Positions 27,293 through 36,330 are shown, counted from the first letter of the stretch. The stretch: 64,000 bases of DNA from Caballeronia glathei (GCF_000698595.1 NZ_JFHC01000024.1:1-64000); one strand, 5' to 3'. Notes: generated by a model from the letters alone, not told the origin. Made by a program: numbers and translations.

Positions 27293-27652
27293 GGAATTCT
27301 CCGAAGATCGCCGCGATGAAGGAATCTGTGAATGCAAGCCGTTTCAGCGATTGCTTGTGCGATATTAATCGACAGGTACGTTTCTCACAGGCGTGATGCC
27401 GCTAGTTCTTCTCGCACGTCCGCGACCGCTGCTGGCATTCACGAGGGCTATCCATAGCGCATGGCGCGGCTCCCATGGTCAGGCCATCGACGCCCGGAAG
27501 AGAACAGCTAGCGTGGAAAACACAATCAGCTGCTCTCATGCTCGTGCATCGCGCGCGCCTTGCACACCGCCCTCAGATGCCGCCGTGTAAGCTCGCGCTA
27601 AGTATTCGGACGTCCGAGTTGACTATGCTGTCGTCTGGACAGACGGACTCGC
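27293..27652. promoter_or_regulatory. Intergenic region with two palindromes before the periplasmic protein
   Basis: No gene is seen in 360 bp. Near the right end are a perfect 12-bp palindrome TCGGACGTCCGA (27606-27617), a TTGACT box (27619-27624) and a second palindrome CGTCTG-GA-CAGACG (27632-27645) 8 bp before the ATG at 27653. Two dyads flanking a promoter-like hexamer look like an operator pair. Confidence 0.45.
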
Positions 27653-28123
27653 ATGCCCATGAAGATTCTTGCATCAGTGCTGGCGTCATTGCTTGCCCAA
27701 GCTTGCGCAAGCGCCTCTGCCTCGGACATGCCGCACCATCTGCGCGCCACGGAATTTGTCGTTGCGGTCGCGGTTCGCGATCTGCACGCGTCCCGGTCCG
27801 GAGAGCCACATGTGTTCAGCTACGCCCCGGATCAGACGGAGGCCGCGCTTCGCGCTTCGATTCAGCGCTGGCTTGCCGGAGACGGTGCCACCACGCTTGA
27901 ATTGACCCCAGCCGACCGGCAGACGCTCTTCGCATTTCACTGGGCGGCGCAACGGCTGCCGGCAGAGTCCATCTGCTTCACGGAGATCGCCGACGCGTCG
28001 TGCGAGCGTGACCTCGCTCCGTGGCTCGACAAGGTGCGACGCGACAATCCGGATTTCGTCGCAGCATATCGGGCATCGCAGCGGCGGCTCGGGTTGCCGC
28101 CGATCGTGGTGCGGGCCCCTTGA
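27653..28123 (+). CDS. Periplasmic protein of unknown function, 156 aa
   Basis: Starts MPMKILASVLASLLAQACAS then ASASD, a standard signal peptide with likely cleavage after ASA. The mature part has no family I recognise. It contains a globular-looking C-terminal half with two Cys (ESICFTEIADASCERDLAPW) that could form a disulfide, and ends in LGLPPIVVRAP. Its start codon is next to two palindromes, suggesting tight control. It stands alone, with a convergent alpha/beta hydrolase downstream. Confidence 0.65.
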   Translation: MPMKILASVLASLLAQACASASASDMPHHLRATEFVVAVAVRDLHASRSGEPHVFSYAPDQTEAALRASIQRWLAGDGATTLELTPADRQTLFAFHWAAQRLPAESICFTEIADASCERDLAPWLDKVRRDNPDFVAAYRASQRRLGLPPIVVRAP

Positions 28124-28345
28124 CGGCCCCTACGCGCTCGATATGAACCCGCAAGCCGAGCCTTGATGGCTTCCCTGGGACGCAGACGGGCAGTGGCAAG
28201 CAAGCGTGCACTGAGGCGGCGATAGCCGCCCGGAGTTCGGCCGCCATGTCCGTTGACTCCTTCGCACCGTGCGGCCAGCGCCTCGCCGACATGCGCTTGA
28301 CGGGCGTTGCCGAACGGCTTCGCGAGCCAGGCCGCAACGGACCGA

Positions 28346-29380
28346 TTACTTTGCGGGCGCCGCCGCAGCGGTCCATGCGCCCGGATCGCGCACCGCATCG
28401 ACGACCTGCCGAATTGCCGAGATGACCAGTTCCGGCTGGTCCTGATGGATGTTGTGGCCGCTCTTCGCGGCCACGCCGCGCCGCGCGCCGGGGACGAGTC
28501 GGCCGAGATCGTCCTGCAGCGCGCTCATGATCCCTTCCATCTTGCCGGTCGGCCAGCCCGGAAACGGGGCGTCAAAGGGGATGCCGTGGGCCAGAACGAC
28601 GAGCGGCATCGGGCGCAGCGGCGCGCCCGCTCTCGCCTTGCGTACCTGACCGGTGGAGGCGTCGTCCTCCAGCGGGGCAGTCCACCACTGCTCCGCCTCC
28701 GGATAGGCGTCCAGCAACTCCTGGTTCTTTACCGTGAGCGCTTCGAACTGTGCCCACTGCGCGGGCGTCAGCGCTTCGTGGAAGCGGAGCCACGTGTTCT
28801 CGTGCGTGGTGTCGAGCAGCACCATGCCCGCTACCTCGTCCGGGTAGGTGCTGGCATACAGCCGCACCAGCAGGCCGCCCGCGGAGTGAGCAACCAGCAC
28901 GTAGGGGCCGGGGATATGGGCGGCGCTCAGCAGCGCGTGCAGGTCGGCGACCTTGTCCCGCGCGGTACGCGGCTGGGGAACCGGATCGCTGCGGCCAGGG
29001 AAGAACAGGGGACCCTGCGGGTCGAGCTTGGGGTTGACCTCGCCGAGTGTGCCCGGCCGGTCGTAGGCACAGACGCGGGTGAACGTGGCCACGGCAGGCA
29101 GGACCATGGTCCGCGCGCCTGCGGGATGCAGACTGTCTCGGCTCCAGACGTCGGCCCGGCCCATGGAGCCCGCTTCCAGGATCACCGTGGGGCTACCCTG
29201 GCCGCGGCACTCCAGATAGAGCGATCGCCCGCCGATATCGACCCGACCTGAAAAGTCGCCCTTGACCACCGGTGAAGCGGCCGAAGGCGCCGCCGCCTGC
29301 TCGTCGGCGGCCTGCAGCGCAGACGCGACGGGGATGACGGCGGCGAGGACGAACGCCCAGATCATGCGGTGGCGGTACAT
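28346..29380 (-). CDS. Exported alpha/beta hydrolase
   Basis: A 344-residue hydrolase with an N-terminal signal peptide (MYRHRMIWAFVLAAVIPVAS, ALQA), so periplasmic or secreted. Family features: GRSLYLECRGQGSPTVILEA (first strands), AYDRPG, the nucleophile elbow VAHSAGGLL, VLLDTTHE, and the catalytic His in KSGHNIHQDQP. AAGGAGAG precedes the ATG at 29380; the frame extends 12 codons upstream without a better site. The C-terminus is Ala-Pro rich (TAAAAPAK). The substrate is unknown, probably an ester or amide outside the cytoplasm. Confidence 0.9.
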   Translation of the reverse strand: MYRHRMIWAFVLAAVIPVASALQAADEQAAAPSAASPVVKGDFSGRVDIGGRSLYLECRGQGSPTVILEAGSMGRADVWSRDSLHPAGARTMVLPAVATFTRVCAYDRPGTLGEVNPKLDPQGPLFFPGRSDPVPQPRTARDKVADLHALLSAAHIPGPYVLVAHSAGGLLVRLYASTYPDEVAGMVLLDTTHENTWLRFHEALTPAQWAQFEALTVKNQELLDAYPEAEQWWTAPLEDDASTGQVRKARAGAPLRPMPLVVLAHGIPFDAPFPGWPTGKMEGIMSALQDDLGRLVPGARRGVAAKSGHNIHQDQPELVISAIRQVVDAVRDPGAWTAAAAPAK

Positions 29381-29786
29381 GAGGCTCTCCTTGCACCAAT
29401 CCTCGCCGACGGCCACCCCGGGGCATGCAGCTTCGCGAAGGGGAGGGATGCGCAGTGTGGCCCAGCATACACCCGGCCGCGCACCCCGGAAGCGGGGATT
29501 CCCGGCAGGTTCACAAGTGCCGTGAGCCGTGTCGAGACGGCTACCGCCGCGTCCCGCCGATCGGGCGCCGTGCCGGCGTGGTGCGCGCGGCGTGCTGCGA
29601 CATTGGCCTTCCGGCGCTCAGACACGTTCGAGTCACGGACTGAATCCGATGTCACGTCATCGTGGTCAAATGGATGTTTGAACCCAGTGTGCGGTGACTC
29701 GCGTGATATTTCTAAAAGACCGGCCCGATCTCCGGGCAACCGCCGCCCGGACTTTCGCGTCGGCGCAGGTGAATTGGAGCATCGCG
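29381..29786. other. Divergent promoter region, no gene seen
   Basis: About 400 bp between the divergent exported hydrolase and the cytochrome c gene. No supported ORF. GGAG at 29776-29779 is the ribosome site of the cytochrome gene. Confidence 0.4.
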
Positions 29787-30614
29787 ATGAACGTCAATCG
29801 TGGACTGAAGTGTGTGCTCGTCCTTGCGAGCATGTTGCTGTCCGTTTCGCCGGTCGTGGCCGCGGAGTTGATCATCGATGTCGGTTCGATGAAAAAACTC
29901 ACGACCGAACAATTGCTGTCCAGGCCGGACGTCGCCACGATCGTCGTGCCGGGGGACGTCACGTATCATCGAACGATGACCTATCGTGCGGTGCCGTTGC
30001 GGGCGCTTCCCGGCGTCAAGGATCTATCCGAAGACGCTGAACTTCAGATCACGGCAACGGATGGTTTCGTCACCGACCTGCCAGCCAGGCTCGTTCTTGA
30101 CGACAGTGGCAAAGGGGCGGTTCCGTGGCTGGCCATCGAGCCCAGCGACAAACCATGGCCCCGCAGTCCCGGCGGCGCTGCCGTGGGTCCGTTCTATGTC
30201 GTTTGGCTCAAGCCGGCTGCCTCGGGCGTGATGAGCGAACAGTGGCCTTTCAATGTCGATTCGATGCGGGCCGTTCCGGCTCGCGCAACAAGGTGGCCGC
30301 AACTCGCGGTCGACGCGAATGTGCCCGCCGATTCCCCCATCCGCCGCGGCCAGATTCTCGTTGCAACGCAATGCATGGTGTGCCACCGGATGAACGGCGC
30401 CGGTGACGCATCGGTCGGCCCGGATCTCAATCGGCCGCACAATCCGACCGAGTATCTTCAGCCTTGGGCCCTTAAAGCGCTCATCCGCGATCCCCGGTCG
30501 GTTCGCGTCTGGCCGGACATGAAAATGACAGGCTTCGATCAGGCAGCCATCAGCGATGCCGATCTCGATGCGATCATCGCTTACCTTGGCTATATGACGA
30601 CACGGCGCAACTAG
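29787..30614 (+). CDS. Periplasmic c-type cytochrome with an N-terminal oxidoreductase-like domain
   Basis: A 275-residue exported protein. The signal peptide is MNVNRGLKCVLVLASMLLSV ... VVAA. Residues about 27-165 resemble the small beta-rich domain seen in molybdopterin-type (sulfite-oxidase/YedY-like) proteins (TYRAVPLRALPGV, LQITATDGFVTDLPARLV), but no cofactor-binding Cys is present. Residues about 185-270 are a class I cytochrome c: haem site C196-M-V-C199-H200 and likely distal Met in VWPDMKMTGF. The ATG at 29787 has GGAG 7 nt upstream. It stands alone with a strong terminator after it. It probably passes electrons from an unknown periplasmic enzyme. Confidence 0.8.
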   Translation: MNVNRGLKCVLVLASMLLSVSPVVAAELIIDVGSMKKLTTEQLLSRPDVATIVVPGDVTYHRTMTYRAVPLRALPGVKDLSEDAELQITATDGFVTDLPARLVLDDSGKGAVPWLAIEPSDKPWPRSPGGAAVGPFYVVWLKPAASGVMSEQWPFNVDSMRAVPARATRWPQLAVDANVPADSPIRRGQILVATQCMVCHRMNGAGDASVGPDLNRPHNPTEYLQPWALKALIRDPRSVRVWPDMKMTGFDQAAISDADLDAIIAYLGYMTTRRN

Positions 30615-30615
30615 C

Positions 30616-30651
30616 CTTTCAGCGGCCACCCGCGAAAGTCGCCGCTGAAAG
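30616..30651. terminator. Bidirectional terminator
   Basis: CTTTCAGCGGC (30616-30626) and GCCGCTGAAAG (30641-30651) form a perfect 11-bp stem with a 14-nt loop between the convergent cytochrome c gene and efflux operon. It can serve both strands. Confidence 0.65.
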
Positions 30652-30745
30652 CGACCTTTGATGATCCGAGTGCGTGCGCAACCGCGGCAGGTTCGTGCCG
30701 GCGGGAGGATGCGTCACCACGCACATGTCTTCACTCGATGCCGCG

Positions 30746-32284
30746 TCAATGAGGAACGTCCTGTCTGGCATAGGTCGACTCCCATCCGCCGCCGAGCACC
30801 TTGCACAGCGTGATGAGGTTGGCGGCGGCGTCGGCCTTGCTTTGCTCGAGTTTGCTCTGCGCGTCGAGCAACTGCTTCTGCACGTTGAGCACGTCGAGAA
30901 AATCGACGGCGCCGGCCTTGTAGCGTTGGCGCGCAATCGACAGCGCGCGCTGGTTCAGGCTGACGACCGCTTTCAGGCGATCGCGCCGACGCTGTTCGGC
31001 GTCGTACACGACGAGCGCATCGTCCACCTCCCGCCAGGCCTGAAGTACGGTCCGCTTGTAGACAATCGCCGCCTCCTGCTGTTGTGCCTCGCGCAAGTGG
31101 AGTGTTCCCTTGAGGCGTCCGCCTTCGAATATGGGAAGCGAGATCGACGGCCCGATGACGAACTGGCCGGACGCCCAGTCGGCGAGATTCGAGAGCTGAA
31201 GGCTCTGGAACCCTGCGCTGCCGTTCAGCGATATGCGTGGATAGAAATCGGCCTTCGCCATTCCGATCGCCGCCGTCGCCGCGTGCAGTTGAGCTTCCGC
31301 TCTTCTGATGTCGGGCCTGCGCTGCACCAGCTCCGACGGAACGCCGATGGGCACCTGTTCAGGGAGTGCAGGAACATCGTGCGGCTCGCCGAGCATTTGC
31401 CGTAGCGCGCCCGGTTCCCTGGCGAGCAACACGCCAATCGCATTGATCGTGGTCGCGCTACGCGATTCGAGAGTCGGGATCAGGCTCTCGATCGACTCCG
31501 CCTGTGCGGACGCGTTGGCCACGTCCAGCTCCGTGGTGACGCCCTCACGTACCCGGGTTTCCGTGAGCTTCACGGCATCGCGGGCGATTCCGAGGTTCTG
31601 CCTGGCTATCTCGAGCAGAGCCTGCGTGTCACGCAACTGAACGTAGTCCCGCGCGAGTTCGGCGCGCGCGGACAACAGGATGGAGTTCCGGTCTTCGTAT
31701 GAGGCTTCGCTCAACGCCGTAGCGGCCTCGACACCGCGTCGAACGCGACCCCAGAAGTCAAGTTCCCACGACGCATCGAAGCCAAACTGGTACAGGTCAT
31801 ACGCTGGCGAGCCTTTGGAACCCGGCAACGGCGCCACGCCGAGCGGCGTGTCGCCCGCGGCCGACTGCACCTGACCTCCGGTCGGCGTCACCCCGAGCAG
31901 CGACAGGATGCCGTTCGGGCTTCCACGCTCGCGGTAATAGGATGCGGCGCCGGTCAGCGTCGGATATTCTTCGGCACCGACGATGCGCTGCTCGGCCCGG
32001 CTTTGCCGCAGACGCGCCGACGCCGCCGCCACGTCGAGGTTCGCGTCGGTCAGCTGTTTTTCCAGCGAGTCCAGTATGGGATCGTTGAACAGCGTCCACC
32101 ATTCCGGACTGAATTCGGCTTCGATTGCTCTGCTCGATGCCTGCGCGGACTGGGTGCGGTCGAACACATCGGGCGTGCTCGTCTGCGGACGTTCGAAGTC
32201 CGGGCCGACGAGACAGCCTGTGAGCGCGGTGCACAGCAACACCGCCAGCACCGGCGTGCGGATGGAGAATTCGCGCGCATTCAT
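30746..32284 (-). CDS. NodT-type efflux outer membrane lipoprotein
   Basis: A 512-residue TolC/OprM-like outer membrane factor. The lipobox is LTGC with the lipidated Cys at residue 24, followed by LVGPDFERP as in NodT/OprM proteins. Two OEP repeats follow; the conserved parts include NLDVAAASARLRQSRAEQRI, SWELDFWGRVRR, VPIGVPSELVQRRPDIRRAE and YPRISLNGS. It forms the exit duct of the tripartite pump encoded upstream; its start overlaps the adaptor stop by 4 bp. A similar C-terminus (ALCKAIGGGWMSTYARADV) survives as a scar at 36244, matching this protein's TLCKVLGGGWESTYARQDV. Confidence 0.94.
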   Translation of the reverse strand: MNAREFSIRTPVLAVLLCTALTGCLVGPDFERPQTSTPDVFDRTQSAQASSRAIEAEFSPEWWTLFNDPILDSLEKQLTDANLDVAAASARLRQSRAEQRIVGAEEYPTLTGAASYYRERGSPNGILSLLGVTPTGGQVQSAAGDTPLGVAPLPGSKGSPAYDLYQFGFDASWELDFWGRVRRGVEAATALSEASYEDRNSILLSARAELARDYVQLRDTQALLEIARQNLGIARDAVKLTETRVREGVTTELDVANASAQAESIESLIPTLESRSATTINAIGVLLAREPGALRQMLGEPHDVPALPEQVPIGVPSELVQRRPDIRRAEAQLHAATAAIGMAKADFYPRISLNGSAGFQSLQLSNLADWASGQFVIGPSISLPIFEGGRLKGTLHLREAQQQEAAIVYKRTVLQAWREVDDALVVYDAEQRRRDRLKAVVSLNQRALSIARQRYKAGAVDFLDVLNVQKQLLDAQSKLEQSKADAAANLITLCKVLGGGWESTYARQDVPH

Positions 32285-33357
32285 TTCTGGGCTACTCCTG
32301 CGATCCGCGTATCGGCACGCTTGCCGACGGCGACCTCCGCTTCGACAGAAAGCCCCACGCTCAGTGCGGACGCGGCCTCTTGTCCGCGGTCGATCGTGAT
32401 CTTGACAGGCACGCGCTGGACGACCTTGGTGAAGTTGCCCGTTGCGTTATCGGGCGCTATAGGCGCGAAGCTCACGCCTGTAGCGGGGGCAAGACTGTCC
32501 ACATGTCCTCGAACCACGACGCCGGGAAAGCTGTCGACCTTGATGCGCACTGGCTGGCCAGGCCGCATGTGGGCGAGCTGGTTCTCCTGGAAGTTGGCGA
32601 CGATATACGCGTCCGACAGCGGGACGATTGCGAGCAGCGGCGCGCCGGTCGTAACGAATGCGCCGACCCGCGCCGAACGTCTTCCGACCTTGCCGTCGAC
32701 GGGCGCGCGGATCTCGGTATAGGACAGGTTGAGCTTCGCCTGCTCGAGCGCGGCCTCGGCGTGCGCCAGCGCGCCTGCTGTCTTGTCGCGCTGGGTACGC
32801 AGAACGTCGAGGTTCTGCTCGGTTGCAGCGAGTGCGGCCCGGTCTCGGGACTGTTGCGCGAGTTCCTGCGCCAGTGCGCTCGAAGCGCGCTGTTTCTCCT
32901 GCGTCGTTCCCGCGCCGGTTTCCGAGAGATTCTGGTAGCGCGCGGCGTTCGCCCGTGCAAACTCGATCCCCGCCTCATCCGACCGAAGCGTGGCACGCGC
33001 CTGGTCGACCAGCGCGGGATGCCGCGCGATCTCGGCGTCGTAGTTCGCGACGGATGCCTTTGCCGCCACCACATCCGCCTGCGCACTCATCAATGCGGCC
33101 CGGAAGTCGCGGTCATCGATGCGTACCATCAATTGCCCGGCCTTCACCTGCTGGTTGTCTTCTACGAGCACGTCTGAAAGCTGGCCCGCGACACGCGGTG
33201 CCACCAGCGTGAAGTCGGCGGTCACATAGGCATCGTTGGTGGTCTCGCTATCGGAGTTGGAAAACAGCCTGATGCAGGCCCATGCAACGACGCCGAGCAC
33301 GACCACGCACGCGACGAGACTTAATGTTCTGAAAGGAAATCGGATGACGGGTGACAT
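32281..33357 (-). CDS. HlyD-family periplasmic adaptor (EmrA-like)
   Basis: A 358-residue membrane-fusion protein. A single N-terminal membrane helix (LSLVACVVVLGVVAWACIRL) anchors it; then a beta-barrel/lipoyl part (VTADFTLVAPRVAGQLSDVL, DNQQVKAGQLMVRID), a long coiled-coil hairpin about residues 85-205, and the second lipoyl half (YTEIRAPVDGKVGRRSARVG). It links the DHA2 pump to the outer membrane factor, as EmrA does for EmrB. It ends 4 bp into the start of the outer membrane factor gene and begins 12 bp after the pump gene. Confidence 0.94.
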   Translation of the reverse strand: MSPVIRFPFRTLSLVACVVVLGVVAWACIRLFSNSDSETTNDAYVTADFTLVAPRVAGQLSDVLVEDNQQVKAGQLMVRIDDRDFRAALMSAQADVVAAKASVANYDAEIARHPALVDQARATLRSDEAGIEFARANAARYQNLSETGAGTTQEKQRASSALAQELAQQSRDRAALAATEQNLDVLRTQRDKTAGALAHAEAALEQAKLNLSYTEIRAPVDGKVGRRSARVGAFVTTGAPLLAIVPLSDAYIVANFQENQLAHMRPGQPVRIKVDSFPGVVVRGHVDSLAPATGVSFAPIAPDNATGNFTKVVQRVPVKITIDRGQEAASALSVGLSVEAEVAVGKRADTRIAGVAQK

Positions 33358-33369
33358 ATATATCGTCGC

Positions 33370-34995
33370 TTAGCGGGAAGAGGGCGGCGTAGTGCTCCAT
33401 GGCGGATAGATACGCACGGGCAACACAGGAATAACGAGAAGAAAGGCGAGGGCGATACCCGCCATCACGAGATAGAGATCCGCCGATGTCAGTACGACGG
33501 CCTGCTCGTGGACCCGATGCGCGAGCTCGCCGAGGCCATGAGCGGAATCGATGGACTGGCTCGTAATCAGCGCGTTGTTGCCTAGCCGGTCCACGAGCAT
33601 GCTGGAATGAAAATGTTCGCGCGCAGTACCGAGCCCTTCGATGAGACCGGTTGCCGCGACGGCGGTAAAGCTTTTGAGCGAGTTGAACATGGCCGAAGCA
33701 AACGGCCCTTCCGTGGGAGGCAGGCCTGTCGTTACGCCCATCAGGATCGAGAGGATCACCATCGGCTGCGCAACGATCTGTATCGACTGAAGCCAGTAGA
33801 AGTTCTCGCGGATCCACTCGGAGGTCATGAAACTCCCCATGAAACACGTGGTGGCCATCAGGGAAAGTCCAATGGCCAGGACCCAGCGGCAGTCGACCCG
33901 CCGGATGTTCAGGACGGCGGCGGTCAGAGGAAGCGCAATCAATAGCGGAATGGCAAGCAGCAAGGCGAGGGGCGTCGTTTGCAGCGGCCTGTAACCGTGA
34001 ACCTTGGCGAGATACTGGGCCGGTATGACGGCGACACCCACCAGCAGCACGACCGCGCCCACCAGTGTCAAAAGCCCGTGCGCGAAGTTCCTGCGGGAAA
34101 GCAGTTGAAGCTTGAAAAACGGCAGCGGATGAAACCACTCGTTGACGAGGAACGCCACGAACAACAGCGTTCCCCCATAGAGCATCACGCAGATGAACGT
34201 GGAATTCAGCCAGTCAAGACGATCACCCTGCAGAAGACCAATAACGAGCATGGCGATCGCGGGGAACCCCAACAAGAATCCTCGCCAGTTAAACGAACGA
34301 AACCTTTCGAGTTTGGAAGGATCGAGCGGAAGTCCCTGCTGGATTGCCACACAGCTCACGAGGCCAAGCGGCACGATTTGCCAGAACGCCATTTGCCAGC
34401 TGACATATTCCGTCCACAAGGCGGCAAGAGGCGTGCCGAGCGCCGGCCCGAAGGTCGCGGTGAGTGCGTAGCCTGCGAGGCCATACAACTTGATCTTCGG
34501 GGGAAGATAACGGAGCGCCACGATGATCAGCATTGGGGGCAGACATCCGCCTGCCACGCCCTGCAGCGCACGCAACACATAAAGGGCAAGGAGGCTCGGT
34601 GCAAACGGACACAGGATTCCGAAGAACATCGTGGCCAGCACGGCGCCGATCGTAAAGCGCTTCAGCGTGAACGTCACGCCGAACCATGGAGCAAATACCA
34701 TCGTGGCGACATTCGTAGCCTCGAAGAGAGCGGTCAGCCAGGTCCCGTCGTCGTGTCCGATGGAGAACGCCCCCCGGATATCGGCCATCGCCACCGCAGT
34801 GACCTGTTCGTTCAATATCGCCAGCAGCGACGCGAGCAGCACGCCGATCAGGCCAATGGCAAGGCGCAGCGACAGCCTGGCCTCCGTGGGCGCCTGCTGT
34901 ACAGGAGCCCCTGCCTCCCGTACGGAAACCGGCGCCGGCGTTTGTGCAAAGTTCTGTTCTGCCGTTCCAGTTGTGCTTGGGGTGGCGGTGTTCAT
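33370..34995 (-). CDS. DHA2-family MFS drug exporter (EmrB-like)
   Basis: A 541-residue proton-driven exporter with about 14 predicted membrane helices, the first near residue 45 (LRLAIGLIGVLLASLLAILN). EmrB-like features are MADIRGAFSIGHDDGTWLTA, LRALQGVAGGCLPPMLI and SWQMAFWQIVPLGL. The N-terminus (about 44 residues, Thr/Pro/Ala-rich) is cytoplasmic. First gene of the pump-adaptor-outer membrane factor operon. Substrates of EmrB-type pumps are usually hydrophobic toxic compounds; the exact one is unknown. No local regulator is encoded next to the promoter, but a hairpin-rich leader lies upstream. Confidence 0.94.
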   Translation of the reverse strand: MNTATPSTTGTAEQNFAQTPAPVSVREAGAPVQQAPTEARLSLRLAIGLIGVLLASLLAILNEQVTAVAMADIRGAFSIGHDDGTWLTALFEATNVATMVFAPWFGVTFTLKRFTIGAVLATMFFGILCPFAPSLLALYVLRALQGVAGGCLPPMLIIVALRYLPPKIKLYGLAGYALTATFGPALGTPLAALWTEYVSWQMAFWQIVPLGLVSCVAIQQGLPLDPSKLERFRSFNWRGFLLGFPAIAMLVIGLLQGDRLDWLNSTFICVMLYGGTLLFVAFLVNEWFHPLPFFKLQLLSRRNFAHGLLTLVGAVVLLVGVAVIPAQYLAKVHGYRPLQTTPLALLLAIPLLIALPLTAAVLNIRRVDCRWVLAIGLSLMATTCFMGSFMTSEWIRENFYWLQSIQIVAQPMVILSILMGVTTGLPPTEGPFASAMFNSLKSFTAVAATGLIEGLGTAREHFHSSMLVDRLGNNALITSQSIDSAHGLGELAHRVHEQAVVLTSADLYLVMAGIALAFLLVIPVLPVRIYPPWSTTPPSSR

Positions 34996-35450
34996 AAGGG
35001 TCCGCTAGGCTGCTAGTGTTTAATGGGGCGTTTCATTGGGACTTTCGCCCTCTCACGCCCGGTGCTCGCAAAGATCCCAGATGCTCCGCGAAAAAGCCCG
35101 AACCAATGACCTTGTTGGTTCTTTTATCCAGTCATTCGGGCCGGTTCATTACCGTATCGCTGCCGCGTAATGGGTTGATTAATTCTAGGAGACCGGTCAG
35201 TTTTCTTAAAGCCGATACAGGTCGCGTATCAGGCCATTCCGTTTGAGAATCTGGCCAACGTTATCGCCGCTGCCACTACCTCGACAACGTGCTCACCGGA
35301 AACGGTCCTTTTCCATTCGGCCAACAGAACCGATCTCGCCGAGATAGATCGGGTCGAACCGCTACCGTTCGACTGAGCATCGACACACTTGGCGGGCGTT
35401 GCGGCCTGCCTGTTTCGTTGTCCGCACGCCAATCTCGCGCTACGACCGCG
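34996..35450. promoter_or_regulatory. Leader region of the efflux operon with nested hairpins
   Basis: About 455 bp with no supported gene. It contains GAACCAA (35100-35106) / TTGGTTC (35115-35121) followed by TTTT on the + strand, inside a larger CCCGAA (35097-35102) / TTCGGG (35135-35140) pair. On the minus strand this lies 100-145 nt upstream of the pump start codon and could be part of its 5' leader. A short + frame ending near 35376 contains AIPFENLANV, not assigned. Confidence 0.4.
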
Positions 35451-36125
35451 TCAGGTCCCGGGCTGCATCTCTGCAAAGTACTGCGGTGCCTCGCGGCGAT
35501 CGAACATTCCGTACTCCCGGATGACGCGGATGTGCCGCAGGCGCACGCCCTCCGGCAGTGTCGCCTTGCGCTCGAAGGCTTGAGCGGCTGCCAGGTCGTC
35601 CCACGTCGCCACTGCGATGACGTCGCCGGGTGTCATCAGCGCGTCGAACGCGTCCCAGGCGACGAGGCCGGATACCGCTGCATCGAGCCCGAGTGACTTC
35701 GCGACTGCGTCTGCGCCCGCCTGCCTGACCCAGTCCGGCGCGCGCTTCGCATCGAGCAGCGTGACTGCCTTGCCAACGCCCGTCTGGGTTGCATCGAGAC
35801 GTTGTTCGAGTAACGTCTGCCCGGCGGGCACACGCGTATCTGCGATGATCTGGCCGATGCGCAAGCGATAGTCGGCGAACACACGATCGCGCGCCGCCTG
35901 TTGCACCTTGTGATGGTTCGCCGAGACTCGCCAGCGGACCAGCGACTTCTCATCGCGCCAGTTCGACAGCGAGAGCAGCCATCCCTGGCGCGTCAGACTT
36001 GCGTAGCGGGTGTTGTCGATGAAGCCATCGATCGCTTCAAGCTCCGGGCGCAGCATCTTGGCCATGCCGAGATAAGCATCGAATTGTTCGGGGATCGGAT
36101 TGACTTCGAGCATTGCAGAAAACAT
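35451..36125 (-). CDS. Antibiotic biosynthesis monooxygenase (ABM) domain protein
   Basis: A 224-residue protein made of two ferredoxin-like ABM-type halves. The first (FSAMLEVNPIPEQFDAYLGM to LSNWRDEKSLVRWR) is the clear match: such domains act as small cofactor-free monooxygenases or haem-degrading-like proteins. The second half (about 120-215) ends WDDLAAAQAFERKATLPEGV. The ATG at 36125 follows ~17 unlikely upstream codons. It may detoxify or modify a quinone-like compound; no partner adjoins except a relic of an efflux gene. Confidence 0.8.
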   Translation of the reverse strand: MFSAMLEVNPIPEQFDAYLGMAKMLRPELEAIDGFIDNTRYASLTRQGWLLSLSNWRDEKSLVRWRVSANHHKVQQAARDRVFADYRLRIGQIIADTRVPAGQTLLEQRLDATQTGVGKAVTLLDAKRAPDWVRQAGADAVAKSLGLDAAVSGLVAWDAFDALMTPGDVIAVATWDDLAAAQAFERKATLPEGVRLRHIRVIREYGMFDRREAPQYFAEMQPGT

Positions 36126-36243
36126 GGGACTCCTTCGTCTGGTTGAGGATGACTGGCGATGTGGGAAAACATGCAACCGCAGCGATGCAGGTGATCTTGC
36201 GGTGCGCCTCGCGAGGGCGACATGGCGAATTCATCGAGTCACC

Positions 36244-36330
36244 TCAATGAAGAACGTCCGCTCTCGCATACGTGGACATCCACCCGCCGCCGATTGCCTT
36301 GCACAGGGCGATCGGTTGCTTGATTGTCGG
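36244..36330 (-). pseudogene. C-terminal scar of a second NodT-type outer membrane factor
   Basis: The last ~25 codons of the reverse frame read KQPIALCKAIGGGWMSTYAR ADVLH and stop. The intact gene at 30746 ends ITLCKVLGGGWESTYARQDVPH. The DNA also aligns well (shared TTGCACAG and CCGCCGCCGA blocks and stop context TCAATGA). Everything upstream of this C-terminus is gone. It shows that a related efflux operon once ended here, next to the LysR gene at 36699. Confidence 0.7.

Noticed and set aside
35210..35376. Short frame containing AIPFENLANV, reminiscent of arylamine N-acetyltransferases
   Set aside because: Only the PFENL motif matches; the flanking sequence and the Cys region do not, and the frame is short.
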